A stretch of 64,000 nt of DNA from Pelobates cultripes (taxonomy: Eukaryota; Chordata; Amphibia; Anura; Pelobatidae): the NCBI GenBank assembly GCA_933207985.1, contig OW240914.1, forward strand, positions 282,880,205-282,944,204. The letters are read 5' to 3'. The position numbers and the translations under genes are program-made. Below the pieces are notes generated by a model that was not told the origin of the DNA, made no database searches, and was given only the letters and a program-made list of their open reading frames with translations. Position 1 is the stretch's first letter, and every line of letters starts with the position of its first letter. Positions 1 through 9,937 of the stretch are shown here, one piece after another.

Positions 1-430
1 GGGGGGAACAGAGATATGGGGAGAGGGGAGAAAGAGGGGGGAACAGAGATATGGGGAGAGGGGAGAAAGAGGGGGGAACAGAGATATGGGGAGGGGGGAG
101 AAAGAGGGGGGAACAGAGATATGGAAAGAGGGGGGAACAGAGATATGGGGAGGGGGGAGACAGACAGAGAGGGAAGAATGAGACACGGGGAGAAACGGGG
201 AATAGAGAGATAGGGAGGGGGAGAAAGAGACACAGGGGGAGAAAGAGATGGGGAGGGGGAGAAAGAGACAGAGAGGAAGAGAGATGTGGGGGAGAGAGAG
301 AGACAGGGAAAGGGGGGAGAAAAACAGTGGAAGAGAGGGAGAAAGAGGCAGAGGGGTAAGAGAGACTGGGAAGGAGGGGGGAGAAAGAAACATACAGAGG
401 GACGGGGGGAGACAAAAAGGCACACAGAAG
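1..430. repeat. Purine-rich minisatellite (35-bp unit) grading into GA-rich DNA
   Basis: The motif GAACAGAGATATGG recurs at about 6, 41, 76 and 111, a period of 35 bp. A shortened unit follows near 135, and the sequence then decays into G/A-rich DNA to about 430. The plus strand is almost purely purine. The open frames here are by-products of the repeat: they are Gly/Arg/Glu-rich with no domain. The array runs off the left edge of the window, so its full length is unknown. Confidence 0.9.
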
Positions 431-730
431 GGCTGTATATATCACTGGTGGATCCAGGGGGGCAACAGGGCAATTGCCCCCCCCTCCCCTGTCCGCAGGC
501 ACCGTGCGGGCAGGGGAGGAAGGAAGAGAGGACCTGGGAGCTCACCCTGCAGCTCCTCTGGGTCCTTCTTGCACGAGCACAGAGCGTTGCCGCGGTTACC
601 ATGGCAACGTTACTGCTCTTGCGAGAGTCAACTCTAGCCCTGGAGCTACGGGCTAGAGTTCACTCTCAACACTGTAACCCCCATGGATTCCTGGTGGTCG
701 CAGTGGTGAGAGTGAACTCTAGCCCCATAA

Positions 731-990
731 ACACACTGCCCCCACACACACACCATACACATTCACACACTGCCCCCATACACACCATACACATTTACAC
801 ACATTGCCTCACACACACACATACCCTGCCCACCCATATACACATAGACCCCCATACACAGCCCCCCATACTAACATTGCCACACACGTACACAGCCCAC
901 ACACCCTACACATTCACACACTACACCCCCACACACACACTGAACCTTTCACACACATTGCACCACTGCTCCTATTCCCTACTACAGCCC
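731..990. repeat. Degenerate CA/ACAC-rich microsatellite
   Basis: Irregular CACACA, CATACACA and CCCCATACACAC motifs fill the segment. The open frames here encode only Thr/His/Pro-rich low-complexity peptides and are not genes. Confidence 0.85.
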
Positions 991-1104
991 CATATCCCAG
1001 CAGATCCCAGGTAAGTTGTCAAACTGTTCTTAAATGGTTTGACTACTTACTCTGGAGCAGTAGTGGTTATTGTGCATGGATTATTTATTTAAATAATCTA
1101 CAAG

Positions 1105-1350
1105 TGCCCCAGTAGCCAGCCAGCCAACCCACAGGCTGGCCAGTAGCCAGCCAGTTAGCCAGCCCACAGGCCAGTAGCCAGCCCACAGGCCTACAGCAAG
1201 CCACAGGCTTACAGCCAGCAAGCCCACAGCCTGCCAGTCGCAGCCAGCAAGCCACAGCCTGCCAGCCGCAGTCAGCCCACAGCCTGCCGGCAGTAGCCAG
1301 CCAGCCGCAGCAAGCAAGCCCACAGACTGCCAGCCAGCAACAGTAATTAA
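1105..1350. repeat. CAGCC-type degenerate minisatellite
   Basis: Repeated AGCCAGC, CCCACAGGC and CACAGCCTGCC motifs occur with irregular spacing. The 94-codon minus-strand frame over this block is a Trp/Leu/Gly repeat artefact. Confidence 0.8.
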
Positions 1351-1445
1351 GGTAAGAGGAGCCAACTTGGCCTAGGTATCAGTGAGCTATGTTGTGTTGC
1401 TATATTGTGAATAGGAACCAGAGTGTTGGAGAGACCACCCTCCAG

Positions 1446-1815
1446 GCCCCATTAGACTCCATTGTAGTCTCTAATGGGGCCTGGAGGAGATTCTTTCTAA
1501 CACACTCTCTAAAGGACACTGAGATAGCCTCTGCTAGAAATCCCCTCCATGGCCCATTAGCCCTCAATTGTAGTCTCTACTGGGGCCTGGAGGCGACTGT
1601 TTCCAGCAGGGGATATCTAATGGACGCTGAGATGGCCTCTGTTAGAAAGACCCCCTTCCAAGCCTATTAGACTCCATTGTAGTCTCTAATGGGGCCTTGA
1701 GGGGATTCTTTCTAACACACTCTCTAAAGGACACTGAGATAGCCTCCACTAGAAAGACCCCCTCCATGGCCCATTAGCCCTCAATTGTAGTCTCTGCTGG
1801 GGCCTCGAAGGGCTT
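1446..1815. repeat. 107-bp tandem repeat in A-B-A-B order with internal hairpins
   Basis: ATTAG(A/C) landmarks occur at 1451, 1556, 1666 and 1773, giving units of 105-110 bp. Units 1 and 3 share ATTAGACTCCATTGTAG. Units 2 and 4 share ATTAGCCCTCAATTGTAG. This gives a higher-order period of about 215 bp. Units 1 and 3 contain an inverted pair, CCATTAGA with TCTAATGG. Confidence 0.85.
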
Positions 1816-2129
1816 ATTGCCCTTTTGTTCCTTGTGTCTAAAGATTGTGTAGGGTGTGGCTGGAGGCGGTGCATGGAGGCGGGACAAGGGTGGCGCTTGC
1901 TGCAGAGTATGGGTGGGGCCTGTAAGGGGGCCCTTAATTTATTTTGCCCGGGGGCCCTGAGGGTTCTCAGTCCGCCCCTGGTTGTGAGTCATGAGAAGCC
2001 TGTAGTCTTTCTAGAAGGTCCTATTCCTATCAAACTTCTCTCTTATGGGATCCATATCCAGCCTTTGAAAAATGTCATATTAAATATCTTGCCGGCACTG
2101 GATACTTGGTGTTGCCAAGGAATGAGGGA

Positions 2130-2220
2130 GAGCTGCTTGCTGTGTGTGTTTGTGTATTCAGGAGTGTGTGTGTATGTGTTCATCAGTCTCTGCATGTATT
2201 CAGCAGTCTGTGTGTGTATT
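2130..2220. repeat. TG-rich minisatellite with TATTCAGCAGTCTG motif, left part
   Basis: GTGTGT tracts alternate with TATTCAGCAGTCTG-like motifs. The same repeat resumes after 3105, so the LTR at 2221-3104 was inserted into this array. Confidence 0.8.
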
Positions 2221-3104
2221 TGTAATACTTATTTTAATTGGAACACAACTGCAGAATTTTCCAATTGCAGTAACTATTAGTTTCACCTCCTGTTATACTG
2301 ATGTGGAGGAGAGGATACTGTAGCTTTAAATACTCAAGCAGGATGTTAATTGTGAGTAAAGAATAAGCCAATGAAGATCTGCACAAGCCAAATAGTTCCA
2401 ATTTAGGAATAATGCAGAAAAATATGCAGAGTTAGTTTTAGCTTAATTCAGTTGGAATAATTGCAAGCAAGATTATTAATGAGGAAATACAGAATTGCAG
2501 CTAGGAATAAATTGATTATTGGAGGAAGAATTTAGCCTTAAAAGCAGTTCCTTATGTATAAGAGAGAATAACTTGAGAGATTGCCACAGTAATGAGCCTT
2601 CAGATACAGTCTATTATTAGTAACAGAGAGTAGCTTGATTGTAGAAACAATTACTTAACTTAAGAGGCAGTTCTGGAACTGTAGGGGTTAACTACATCCA
2701 ATGGAAGTGGAGAGGGGTAGAAGTCCGTTTAGCAAGCCGAGGTCAAGGAGTGGAGAAGGTAGAAGTCCGTTTAGCAAGCCGAGGTCAAGGAGTGGAGAAG
2801 GTAGAAGTCCGTTTTAGCAAGCCGAGGTCTAGGAGTGGAGAAGGTAGAAGTCTGTTTTAGCAAGCCGAGGTCTAAGAGTGGAGAAGGTAGTAGCCGTCCC
2901 AGAACGATACTCGATACAGGCAGGATCAAGGTAGTGCAGCTGATAAGTTTGCAGGCACCTGTGCAATAATCCAGCCCTTTGAATCTGGCGCGGTCTTCCT
3001 AAGTAGCGTGTAAGGACCGCGTCAGAAAAAAAGGGGCTGGGCTAAGCTCCGTGAACCCGGAAGTGGGTTCCTACGGTGAAATGCATGTCAGGCTATACCT
3101 GACA
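2221..3104. mobile_element. Solo LTR with 5-bp target-site duplication
   Basis: The 884-bp segment begins TGTAATACTT and ends ATACCTGACA, the TG...CA ends typical of LTRs. It is flanked by direct repeats GTATT at 2216-2220 and 3105-3109, and it interrupts a single minisatellite. No internal retroviral or retrotransposon genes adjoin it, so it is a solo LTR left by recombination between paired LTRs. A 5-bp duplication fits Ty3/gypsy-like or retroviral integration. The family was not identified and the strand is undetermined. Confidence 0.75.
2708..2896. repeat. 42-bp tandem repeat inside the solo LTR
   Basis: AAGTCCGTTTAGCAAGCCGA-like units start at 2721, 2763, 2805 and 2848, a period of 42-43 bp with few substitutions. 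Repeats in this position are common in LTR U3 regions. It is not a CRISPR array because there are no unique spacers. Confidence 0.9.
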
Positions 3105-3435
3105 GTATTCTACTTTGAGTGTGTGGATTCAGCATTCTGTGTGTGCATGTATTCAGCAGTCTACATATTCAACAGTCTGTGTGTATGTATTCAGCAGTCT
3201 GCATGTGTGTATTCAGCAGTCTGTGTGTGTGTGTGTATTCAACAGACTGTATGTATGCATTTAGCAGACTGTATGTGTGTATTCAGCAGTGAATATATGT
3301 ATTCAGCAGCCTGTGTGTGCATATTCAGCAGCCTGTGTGTATGCAGCAGTCTGTGTGTGCATATTGAGCAGTCTGTATGTGTATTTAGCAGTGAGTGTAT
3401 TTATTCATCAGTCTCTGCGTGTATAAAGTAAACTG
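3105..3435. repeat. TG-rich minisatellite with TATTCAGCAGTCTG motif, right part
   Basis: About fifteen degenerate copies of (TG)n-TATTCAGCAGTCTG continue the array that starts at 2130. The 126-codon open frame here is a Cys/Val/Ser-rich repeat translation and is not a gene. Confidence 0.85.
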
Positions 3436-4687
3436 TGAGGGGGTAGACACACTTAGAGGAGTAAGACATTCAAAAGATGGGATAAGAAACACAAAACGGG
3501 GATTAAGAGACACAGTTGAAATTTTATTTTTTTCTAACAGAGTCTGGATGCTGAGATGTTAGAAACATGTTAGATGGTCCCCCTCCATGGCCCTTTATTA
3601 TTAATAGTATTACTGACATTTATAAGGTGCAGGAAGTGTTGTGGGTGCAATCTGGTACTGTGGGTTCTTTCAGGAGAGCTATGGCTAGGGCTGTCTAAAG
3701 TAATGTGTATAGACTATACACATTATTTCATCAGTGTGGATTTTAATAATCAAGCAATGCAACTATCAATCTTATACTTACCACGGAGACAAGGCTTGTA
3801 GGGAAAGAGGGAAGGAGGTACCAGCCTATCTAGGCACCAGTAAAGGGACTCAGGTGCTAATGGAACACCAGTTAGGGGACGCAATATTTACCTTGCCCCG
3901 GGCGCTGGCAACCCGTGCAGCACTGGGCTAGGGCAATCCCATAACCCATTTGTGTTGATTTAAATAACTTGTTCACAGTAAAGTTAAAGCAGTCCTAACC
4001 CCAGTAAGGGCTGACAAAGCAAATGAAGGAGCAGCTAGACAATATGCTATGCTTCTACTATACATTCAGTTTTGTATGTGTGCCTGAGATGAATCTCAGC
4101 CAGATGTGACTGGATTTGTTCTGTGCTCCCTCTGTGCACAGTTGCCAACATTGCCTGCTCTATATATGCAATGGAGGGTAACATATTCCTCCTCATCTTG
4201 CGGTATTTGCGCCCAGCAGTCATGTGTCTGTATAAATTATTCTTGTAACATGTTAATGGCCGCTGGCCGCTGTGGATCCACACCACATTATACCCCCACG
4301 TCCGCCCACATTAACGACGACGTCGGCATGCGCGTGACTTCATGCGGGAGACCCACGTGCGTGTTTTGGGGTCAAAGGCCATTATCAGCCAATCAGAAAT
4401 GTAAAGCACTTATTTAAGCTCAAATTTACTTTTCCTCATTGCCCTGTCATGATTTCCCTAGTGACAGTGATACCTTCAAGGTAGTGAGTTCAGGAGCTAG
4501 TTCACTATAATATGGCTTGGTTGACAATATAATAGTTGTATCCGTTTCTAAGATAACCAGTAATGACGGAAAAAAATATGTGTGGTGTGTATACCTTTAA
4601 ATCTGCTAAAGGCAGATTTTGTCTGTTACACACCAAAATACTCTGCTTAGATATGAAGCAACTTGATAGTTACAGATTCACAACAGC
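3436..4687. other. No gene recognised; CpG-rich patch at 4290-4372
   Basis: This is mostly single-copy-looking sequence with no credible exon. A patch near 4296-4372 has several CpGs and the strings GACGACGTCG, GCATGCGCGTGAC and TTCATGCG. These resemble the promoter-like part of the PLE copies further right (NRF1- and CRE-like sites near 13564-13589). It may be a decayed PLE remnant, which is only an inference. Confidence 0.35.
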
Positions 4688-4799
4688 AAAAAGTGTAATC
4701 TGTACGGGGTTTAGAATACACACAAAATATTATAATGAATTATCATTATCATTATAATATTTTGTGTGTATTCTAAACCCCGTACAGATTACACTTTTT
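4688..4799. repeat. Perfect 51-bp inverted repeat (hairpin)
   Basis: The arms 4688-4738 and 4749-4799 are exact reverse complements over 51 bp, separated by a 10-nt loop. Each arm carries the TGTACGGGGTTTAGAATACA string or its complement. Perfect identity implies a recent origin or active gene conversion. It could be a minimal fold-back element or an unannotated hairpin RNA locus. No target duplication is evident. Confidence 0.95.
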
Positions 4800-5669
4800 A
4801 CAAGGCCCCCCGACCTTGGCAAGTATACTGACTATTCTTTGGTGCGTTAAGTCCAGCCATTCTAAGGCCCAGTAATACGTTACCTTTTAGTCCTAGTTGT
4901 GACACAATTCTACATGCTGGATCAATTAGTAATCCTGACATGGAGAGGGTCAGGCAAGGATGTTGGCTATCCAGATGAGCTGACCTAACTCTGAAAGGGA
5001 TAAAACCACCCATAAAAATGTGGGTCATCCCCTAGCATGGCCAAGCCCAAATCATGCACTGAGCATGACTGAAGCATTTTTGCATTGACTTAGCGTCGTC
5101 TGCTGCATCCTGGAATATGCCTAGTAGGTCGAACGATTTAAGTAGGGACTGGAGCCCAAAAGCGTGACTCTCCTGGTAAAACTGAGACTGTTGGCATGTC
5201 TCTACTTTACATGCACCTGTTTGGACCAATGTGAATGTGACATGACGCCTATTGGTTAGCTTTGTCCAAAACTGACTACTTTATTTTGAACTATTTGGAG
5301 TGTGTCGGGTATGTTTTGGGGTCACTATATTGTATATTATTTCCTGCACTTGCTGGTCCTGCTTCTCCAGTGATAAGAAAAGCTATTGCTAAAATGCCCT
5401 AGGAGCTTGTGTAAACATTGCACATGTGTCATATAGCTGTTAGGTCTGCTGCTTGCATGCTCAGTGAATGCATGGTCACTCTGTATACATGGTCACTCTG
5501 TATACATAATATACCTTCTCAGTGTGCATTCATAGATCCCATTATGACCCCAGTTACAGTACAACTGTTAGATTGTTCTACTCAGGGTTTATAACAAGCT
5601 GGAAGGCATGGGACATGGTCATTGGATATGTGTAAAAAATGTATGTAACTGGATATACAGATCAGTAAA
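4800..5669. other. No feature recognised
   Basis: No repeat family, exon or RNA gene could be supported here. Short open frames on the minus strand (4798-5028 and 5032-5229) have no recognisable domain or splice context. Confidence 0.5.
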
Positions 5670-5810
5670 TACCGTATATACTTGTGTATAAGTCGATTTC
5701 ATGTATAAGTCGAGGGCAGTTTTGTGACCAACAATTGTGAAATATGCTATACCTCGTGGATAAGTCGAGGGTAAAACTTGGGGCTATGAAATTCTGTGAT
5801 TTTTAGAATT

Positions 5811-6036
5811 ATATACACACGCACACTCATACAAACACACACTTTGCATTATACACACACACACTCATACAAACAATCTGCATTCTACACACACACTCAT
5901 ACAAACACACACACACTCTGCAGAGTGTGTGTGTGTGTGTTTGTATGAGTGTGTGTAGAATGCAGATTGTTTGTATGAGTGTGTGTGTGTATAATGCAGA
6001 GTGAGTGTTTGTATGAGTGTGTGTGTATATAATGCA
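5811..6036. repeat. Long near-perfect TG/CA palindrome
   Basis: Two arms of about 110 bp meet at CTGCAG (5918-5923). Each arm carries CATACAAACA, ATTCTACACAC and ATAATGCA motifs or their complements. Opposing open frames on the two strands (5827-6138 minus, 6017-6220 plus) are products of this symmetry and are not genes. Confidence 0.9.
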
Positions 6037-6051
6037 GAGTGTGTGTTTGTA

Positions 6052-6053
6052 TG

Positions 6054-6116
<63 letters not shown>
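6052..6116. repeat. (TG)n microsatellite
   Basis: An almost uninterrupted TG run of about 60 bp abuts the palindrome. It is a likely length-polymorphic site. Confidence 0.97.
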
Positions 6117-6117
<1 letters not shown>

Positions 6118-6139
6118 AACTGGGTGGGAGGAGGGCATT

Positions 6140-6315
6140 TTTATTATAATTTTATTTTATTTTAATATTTTAAGTTTTTTTATTTTATTATTTTATTTTA
6201 ATATTTTAAGTTTATTTTAATATTTTAAGTTTTTTATTTTAATATTTTAAGTTTTTTATTTGAATATTTTAAGTTTTTTATTTTAATATTTTTTATCGTA
6301 TTTTTTTATTATTTA
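6140..6315. repeat. AT-rich tandem repeat, unit about 24 bp
   Basis: Repeats of TTTTATTTTAATATTTTAAG with varying T-run lengths, about six copies. Confidence 0.85.
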
Positions 6316-6665
6316 ATTTAATTTTCGTCCCCCCTTGTTAGCTTGCCAGCGAGGGGGGCTCTCACTCTCTGGTGGTCCAGTGTATGGGCTGTGTAGGAGG
6401 GGGGCTCGCGAGACTTACAGTGGGTGCTGACAGAGGAGCTGCACGGAGGAGAAGGGAGCTGACAGGAGCTGCAGGAAGGTAAGTAACCGCTCACTGTCAA
6501 CCCCCAACAGGACCACCAGGCTTGTAATGAGCCCGGCGGTCCTGGTCTGTATTATGGCAATGTAAATTGCCATAATACAGACATTAACTCGAGTATAAGT
6601 CGAGTGGGTGTTTTTCAGCACAAAAAAAGTGCTAAAAAACTCGACTTATACTGGAGTATATACGG

Positions 6666-7346
6666 TATATGAAGGTTAATGGGCAATGTATTAACTGGTT
6701 AATATTTGGATATAATTATGGACATATTAATAAATCTTGTATATAATATGACATATATGTTTAATGGTTAATTTAATTTTGTATTTGTTTTTTGTTTGTT
6801 TTTTACTTTTATGTTTGTTATTCTGACTAGAATAGGCAGCAGAGGAACAGACATTACATGTTTTGGGAACATTATATTCCCTTAGAGATCTCAGAAAATT
6901 GCTCTGCGGGATTCCATTTATTTATCAAGAGTCCCAGCTTACTAGCATTTATGCTATTTCTGTTCATAATATATACTGAATATATTGTCTTTTCATATAC
7001 TGACTGCAACGGTAAGACGGAAATCTAGCTAGGAATTTAAGACGACTGTCACTTCTTAGTATTTTATGAACATATAATCTTTTTGAAATACTAATGCTGA
7101 CTGCTTTGGAATTTCAATGAAACTTCAACGAAATCTAAAGATTTTATAAGATAAAGTAGGGACTACTCTGTCTTATGGACAAGCCTGAGGTTTACAAGAG
7201 TTTAAAAATGACAGGGATCTGCTTTAAATTTTTGTCCAATCCAAGTGACACTAGTGACGGCTGTGGGATCCAGGCATCAGCTCGTTCATTACAAGACGTG
7301 TTTTAGGGAGGTTTCCACGGTCTAACAGTGTTGTACTCTTGTGCAG
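6666..7346. other. No gene recognised
   Basis: AT-rich sequence without a recognisable repeat family. It leads into the branch point and acceptor of the candidate exon at 7347. Confidence 0.5.
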
Positions 7347-7435
7347 CACTTATGCAGTTGTTGGCATCTCAAACTCCAGGAGCTGAAGAGGGTCCCCAGG
7401 ATGAAGATGATGAGGGCCACAGGGAAAAGCTTCAG
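7347..7435 (+). CDS. Candidate internal coding exon of an unidentified gene
   Basis: A short exon-like segment has all expected splice signals. A TCTAAC branch-like motif lies about 20 nt before the acceptor TTGTGCAG, and CAG/GTAAGT forms a consensus donor. The 89-bp length is two bases completing a codon plus 29 sense codons ending in phase 0. The frame starts LMQLLASQTPGAEEG and continues into an acidic stretch (DEDDEG). I do not recognise the protein. It is upstream of the NEURL1B-like exon on the same strand but need not belong to that gene. It could be chance: no neighbouring exon was found and the acceptor pyrimidine tract is short. Confidence 0.35.
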
Positions 7436-7718
7436 GTAAGTAAAACCTACTTTTGACTACACCTCATGGCCACGAGACCCTAACTGGACATGACAAAATA
7501 TGAAAGTTCAGGTTTAAAAACACGTTAGCCACCTGAGACTATGCTATGGCTGATTATCTTATATATAGCATTGTTCTGTGACTAACCTGTGTCCACCATA
7601 TCTGAACACTGTTTCTTTATAAGTTAGTGAAGTTTCAAATGGATTCTGTCACCAAAAAGACATGTAGAGCTATCAGTAGATAGCTAATCCTGTTTCATGT
7701 TAGGCAACATACACTAAA

Positions 7719-8158
7719 CACAATTATAAACGCAACACTTTTGTTGTTGCCCCCATTTTTCATAAACTGAACTGAAAGATCTAAGACATTTTCTATGTAC
7801 ACAAAAGGTCTATTTTTCTCAAATATTGTTCACAAATCTGTCTAAATCTGTGTTAATGAGCACTTCTCCTTTGCCGAGATAGTCCATCTACCTCACAGGT
7901 GTGGCATATCAAGATGCTGATTAGACAGCATGATTATTGCAGAGGGGTGCCTTAGGCTGGCCACAATAAAAGGCCACTTTAAAATGTGCAGTTTTATCAC
8001 ACAACACAATGCCACAGATGTCGCAAGTTTTGAGGGAGCGTGCAATTGGAATGCTGACTGTAGGAATGCCCACCAGAGCTTTTACCCGTGAATTGAATGT
8101 TCATTTCTCTACCATAAGCCGTCTCCAAAGGCGTTTCAGAGAATTGGGCAGTACATAA
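7719..8158 (+). mobile_element. 5' part of a Tc1-like transposon, truncated
   Basis: The segment from ACGCAACACTTTTGTTGTTG through TGGCCACAATAAAAGGCCAC is recognisable as the left end and leader of a widespread vertebrate Tc1-like family. It runs into the transposase start at 8009 and breaks off at 8158. No right inverted repeat was seen. Confidence 0.75.
8009..8158 (+). pseudogene. Tc1-like transposase N-terminus (truncated)
   Basis: The frame starts with ATG in CACAATGCC and gives 49 codons ending at TAA. The peptide begins MPQMSQVLRERAIGML and contains RELNVHFSTISRLQRRF. This is the helix-turn-helix part of the paired-like DNA-binding domain of Tc1-family transposases. A full transposase of this family is about 340 residues, so only the first DNA-binding module remains and the DDE catalytic domain is lost. 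The stop sits where similarity to the element ends, so the frame was cut by a deletion or by another insertion. Confidence 0.8.
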
Positions 8159-8361
8159 CAAGATGTTATGTAATTACATCTCAATTCTAAAGGTGGCAAA
8201 GGATCATGGGAGATAATTGTCAACACAAAATTTCAAAGGATACAAACATTTTACCTTCTCTGTCTCACTGGGGAAGATTTATCAAAGTGTTGTGATCAGA
8301 AAAATAGTGCAAAGTTCTAAAAATGTGTCAGTCACTTTGGAAACCAATGATTTAGTAGGTA

Positions 8362-8602
8362 CAGTGAGGGACAAAAGTATTTGATCCCCTGCTGATTTTG
8401 AACGTTTGTCCACCGACAAAGAAATGATCAGTCTATAATTTTAATGGTAGGTGCATTTTAACTGTGAGAGACAGAATAACAAAAAAACAAGTATGTTAAA
8501 AAAGTTATAAATTGATTTGCATGTTAATTAGTGAAATATGTATTTGATCCCCTATCAATCAGCAAGATTTCTGGCTACCAGGTTTCTTTTATACAGGTAT
8601 TA
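8362..8602 (+). mobile_element. Left end of a Tc1-like transposon split by 12.5 kb of insertions
   Basis: After a TA at 8360-8361 the sequence reads CAGTGAGGGACAAAAGTATT, the terminal inverted repeat of the element whose other end is at 22347. A second ATTTGATCCCCT motif at 8543 gives the inner direct repeat seen in long IR/DR Tc1 ends. The element breaks at 8602 and resumes at 21114. Confidence 0.9.
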
Positions 8603-8944
8603 CAGAAGAGACATAATAAGCCGCCCCCGAAGTATAAGTACAAACAATTACACGTACATAGGTAACCAGAAATGTGGTACACTGGACCTCAAAAAGAAAC
8701 ACAAAAAAATAATTGTGCAATATAGTAAATATAAAGTATATGTGGTGGGTAGTTAAGTGTCGCTACCACTCACATTTGTATGAGCCAACACAGAGCTCTG
8801 CTGTTTTTTCGCATGGATGGAACAATCCCCGTCTAAGGATATATGTTGTTACCACCGGTCCTTTGGATAAAGTGCAATGTGCAGGGCATATGTGAAGGCA
8901 AATACAGAGAAACAGACTCCAATGGTGAAATAAGTACAACTATG

Positions 8945-8946
<2 letters not shown>

Positions 8947-8983
<37 letters not shown>
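8947..8983. repeat. (TA)n microsatellite
   Basis: An alternating TA run sits inside the PLE remnant. A shorter TA run lies in the inverted partner near 11627-11638. Confidence 0.95.
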
Positions 8984-8987
<4 letters not shown>

Positions 8988-9166
8988 TAGGGTTTGTACT
9001 CACATTGTACTCACTAGTATAAACAGCATGGGTGTTATAATTCCCACCTGAGGATGTGTTGGTACCATGACACAGTTGATTGATGCAAAAAAAAAGGAAT
9101 AATATAAAATATACTTTAATTTGACAAGAAATAGTAAGAACAATATATAGATAATAAAAGGAGTCC

Positions 9167-9208
9167 CACTTAATGCATTTCGCCGCTCAAAGGGCTTCTT
9201 CAGAAGTG
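9167..9208 (-). ncRNA. Hammerhead-like self-cleaving ribozyme motif, PLE copy 1
   Basis: On the minus strand, CACTT (stem I) is followed by CTGAAGA, an extra A, GCC/GGC (stem II), then GAAA, the palindromic stem III ATGCAT, U17, and AAGTG, which closes stem I with five pairs. A very short palindromic stem III is the form known from PLE hammerheads, which are thought to act as dimers. The core boxes are intact except for the extra A. Confidence 0.7.
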
Positions 9209-9937
9209 TGGTAGAGTCCTCACAACATCCTGATTATATTGGTTTTCTTAAATGGAGATTGCTTCCTGGTGTTGCTAATTTCCGGTTTCCTGTCACCATT
9301 TTGGAATGCATGTGTCACACCGGAAGTGACGAGGCGGGTTCCCTGCATGATATTGGTAAGTTGACTTCATGCGTTCCACGGTGGAATGCATACGTCGCCA
9401 AGATGGCGGCATTGCGTTCCCGTTCAAGTAAACATATATCTTTATCCACAGTGGGATAATAATAAGTCTGTACAGTACAAGCATTTTAAGTCCTACCTCT
9501 TGAGAGAGGTAACAATGGTAGTCCAAGTCGTTACAAGAAGAGCGTTGCGTCACAGAGGAAGTGACGCAATGCGGGGGTTTCGGATTTGATTCTTAACTCA
9601 GAAGTGACTGGGCAGCCATATTACAATAGGGCAAGAATAGGGAAAACAATATGTGTAAGATATAGAAATACATATTTGTATAAGTCTATGTAGATAGAGA
9701 ATATGAATTACAACAAGATAGGCAATGAACAAAAGAGAGTATAGTAATTAATGCCAATGAGTATAAATAAGTATATAAATGAGTAAATGAATATCAGTGA
9801 AAACAGATTAATACATACCTTAAAAAAAAAGGAATATATATAAATAATAAAAGGTACTGCCCTCAGAATCTTTTGCTGATGAGATATATCCCCTCCAAAT
9901 GAAGAGGACATCATCAATATACCTTGAATAGGATACC

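Larger units (their letters stand above)
440..1990. mobile_element. Composite GC-rich interspersed repeat (probable non-autonomous DNA element)
   Basis: The left end near 446 reads CACTGGTGGATCCAGGGGG and runs into a C-rich block. The right end near 1985 reads CCGCCCCTGGTTGTG. These are loosely inverted to each other and resemble the ends of a GC-rich interspersed repeat common in frogs. The interior is filled by CA-rich, CAGCC-rich and 107-bp tandem blocks. No transposase is seen. The exact ends and the superfamily are uncertain, and this could be two adjacent elements. Confidence 0.4.
5672..6665. mobile_element. TA-flanked DNA transposon-like element with CCGTATATAC ends
   Basis: The left end reads CCGTATATACTTGTGTATAA. 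The right end is its approximate inverse, TTATACTGGAGTATATACGG. TA dinucleotides lie at 5670-5671 and 6666-6667. TATAAGTCGAG motifs recur inside both ends. TA duplication suggests mobilisation by Tc1/mariner-type machinery. No transposase is encoded; the interior is a TG/CA palindrome, AT-rich tandem DNA and a CT-rich block. Confidence 0.75.

Noticed and set aside
16..1014. Overlapping open frames of 60-242 codons at the left edge
   Set aside because: They translate purine-rich minisatellite and CA repeats, with low complexity and no domain.
1081..1365. 94-codon minus-strand frame rich in Trp, Leu and Gly
   Set aside because: It lies entirely in the CAGCC minisatellite and is a repeat translation.
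2708..2896. Regular 42-bp repeats that could suggest a CRISPR array
   Set aside because: There are no unique spacers between repeats, and the genome is eukaryotic; it is a tandem repeat within an LTR.
3051..3431. 126-codon Cys/Val-rich frame
   Set aside because: It is a translation of the TG-rich minisatellite.
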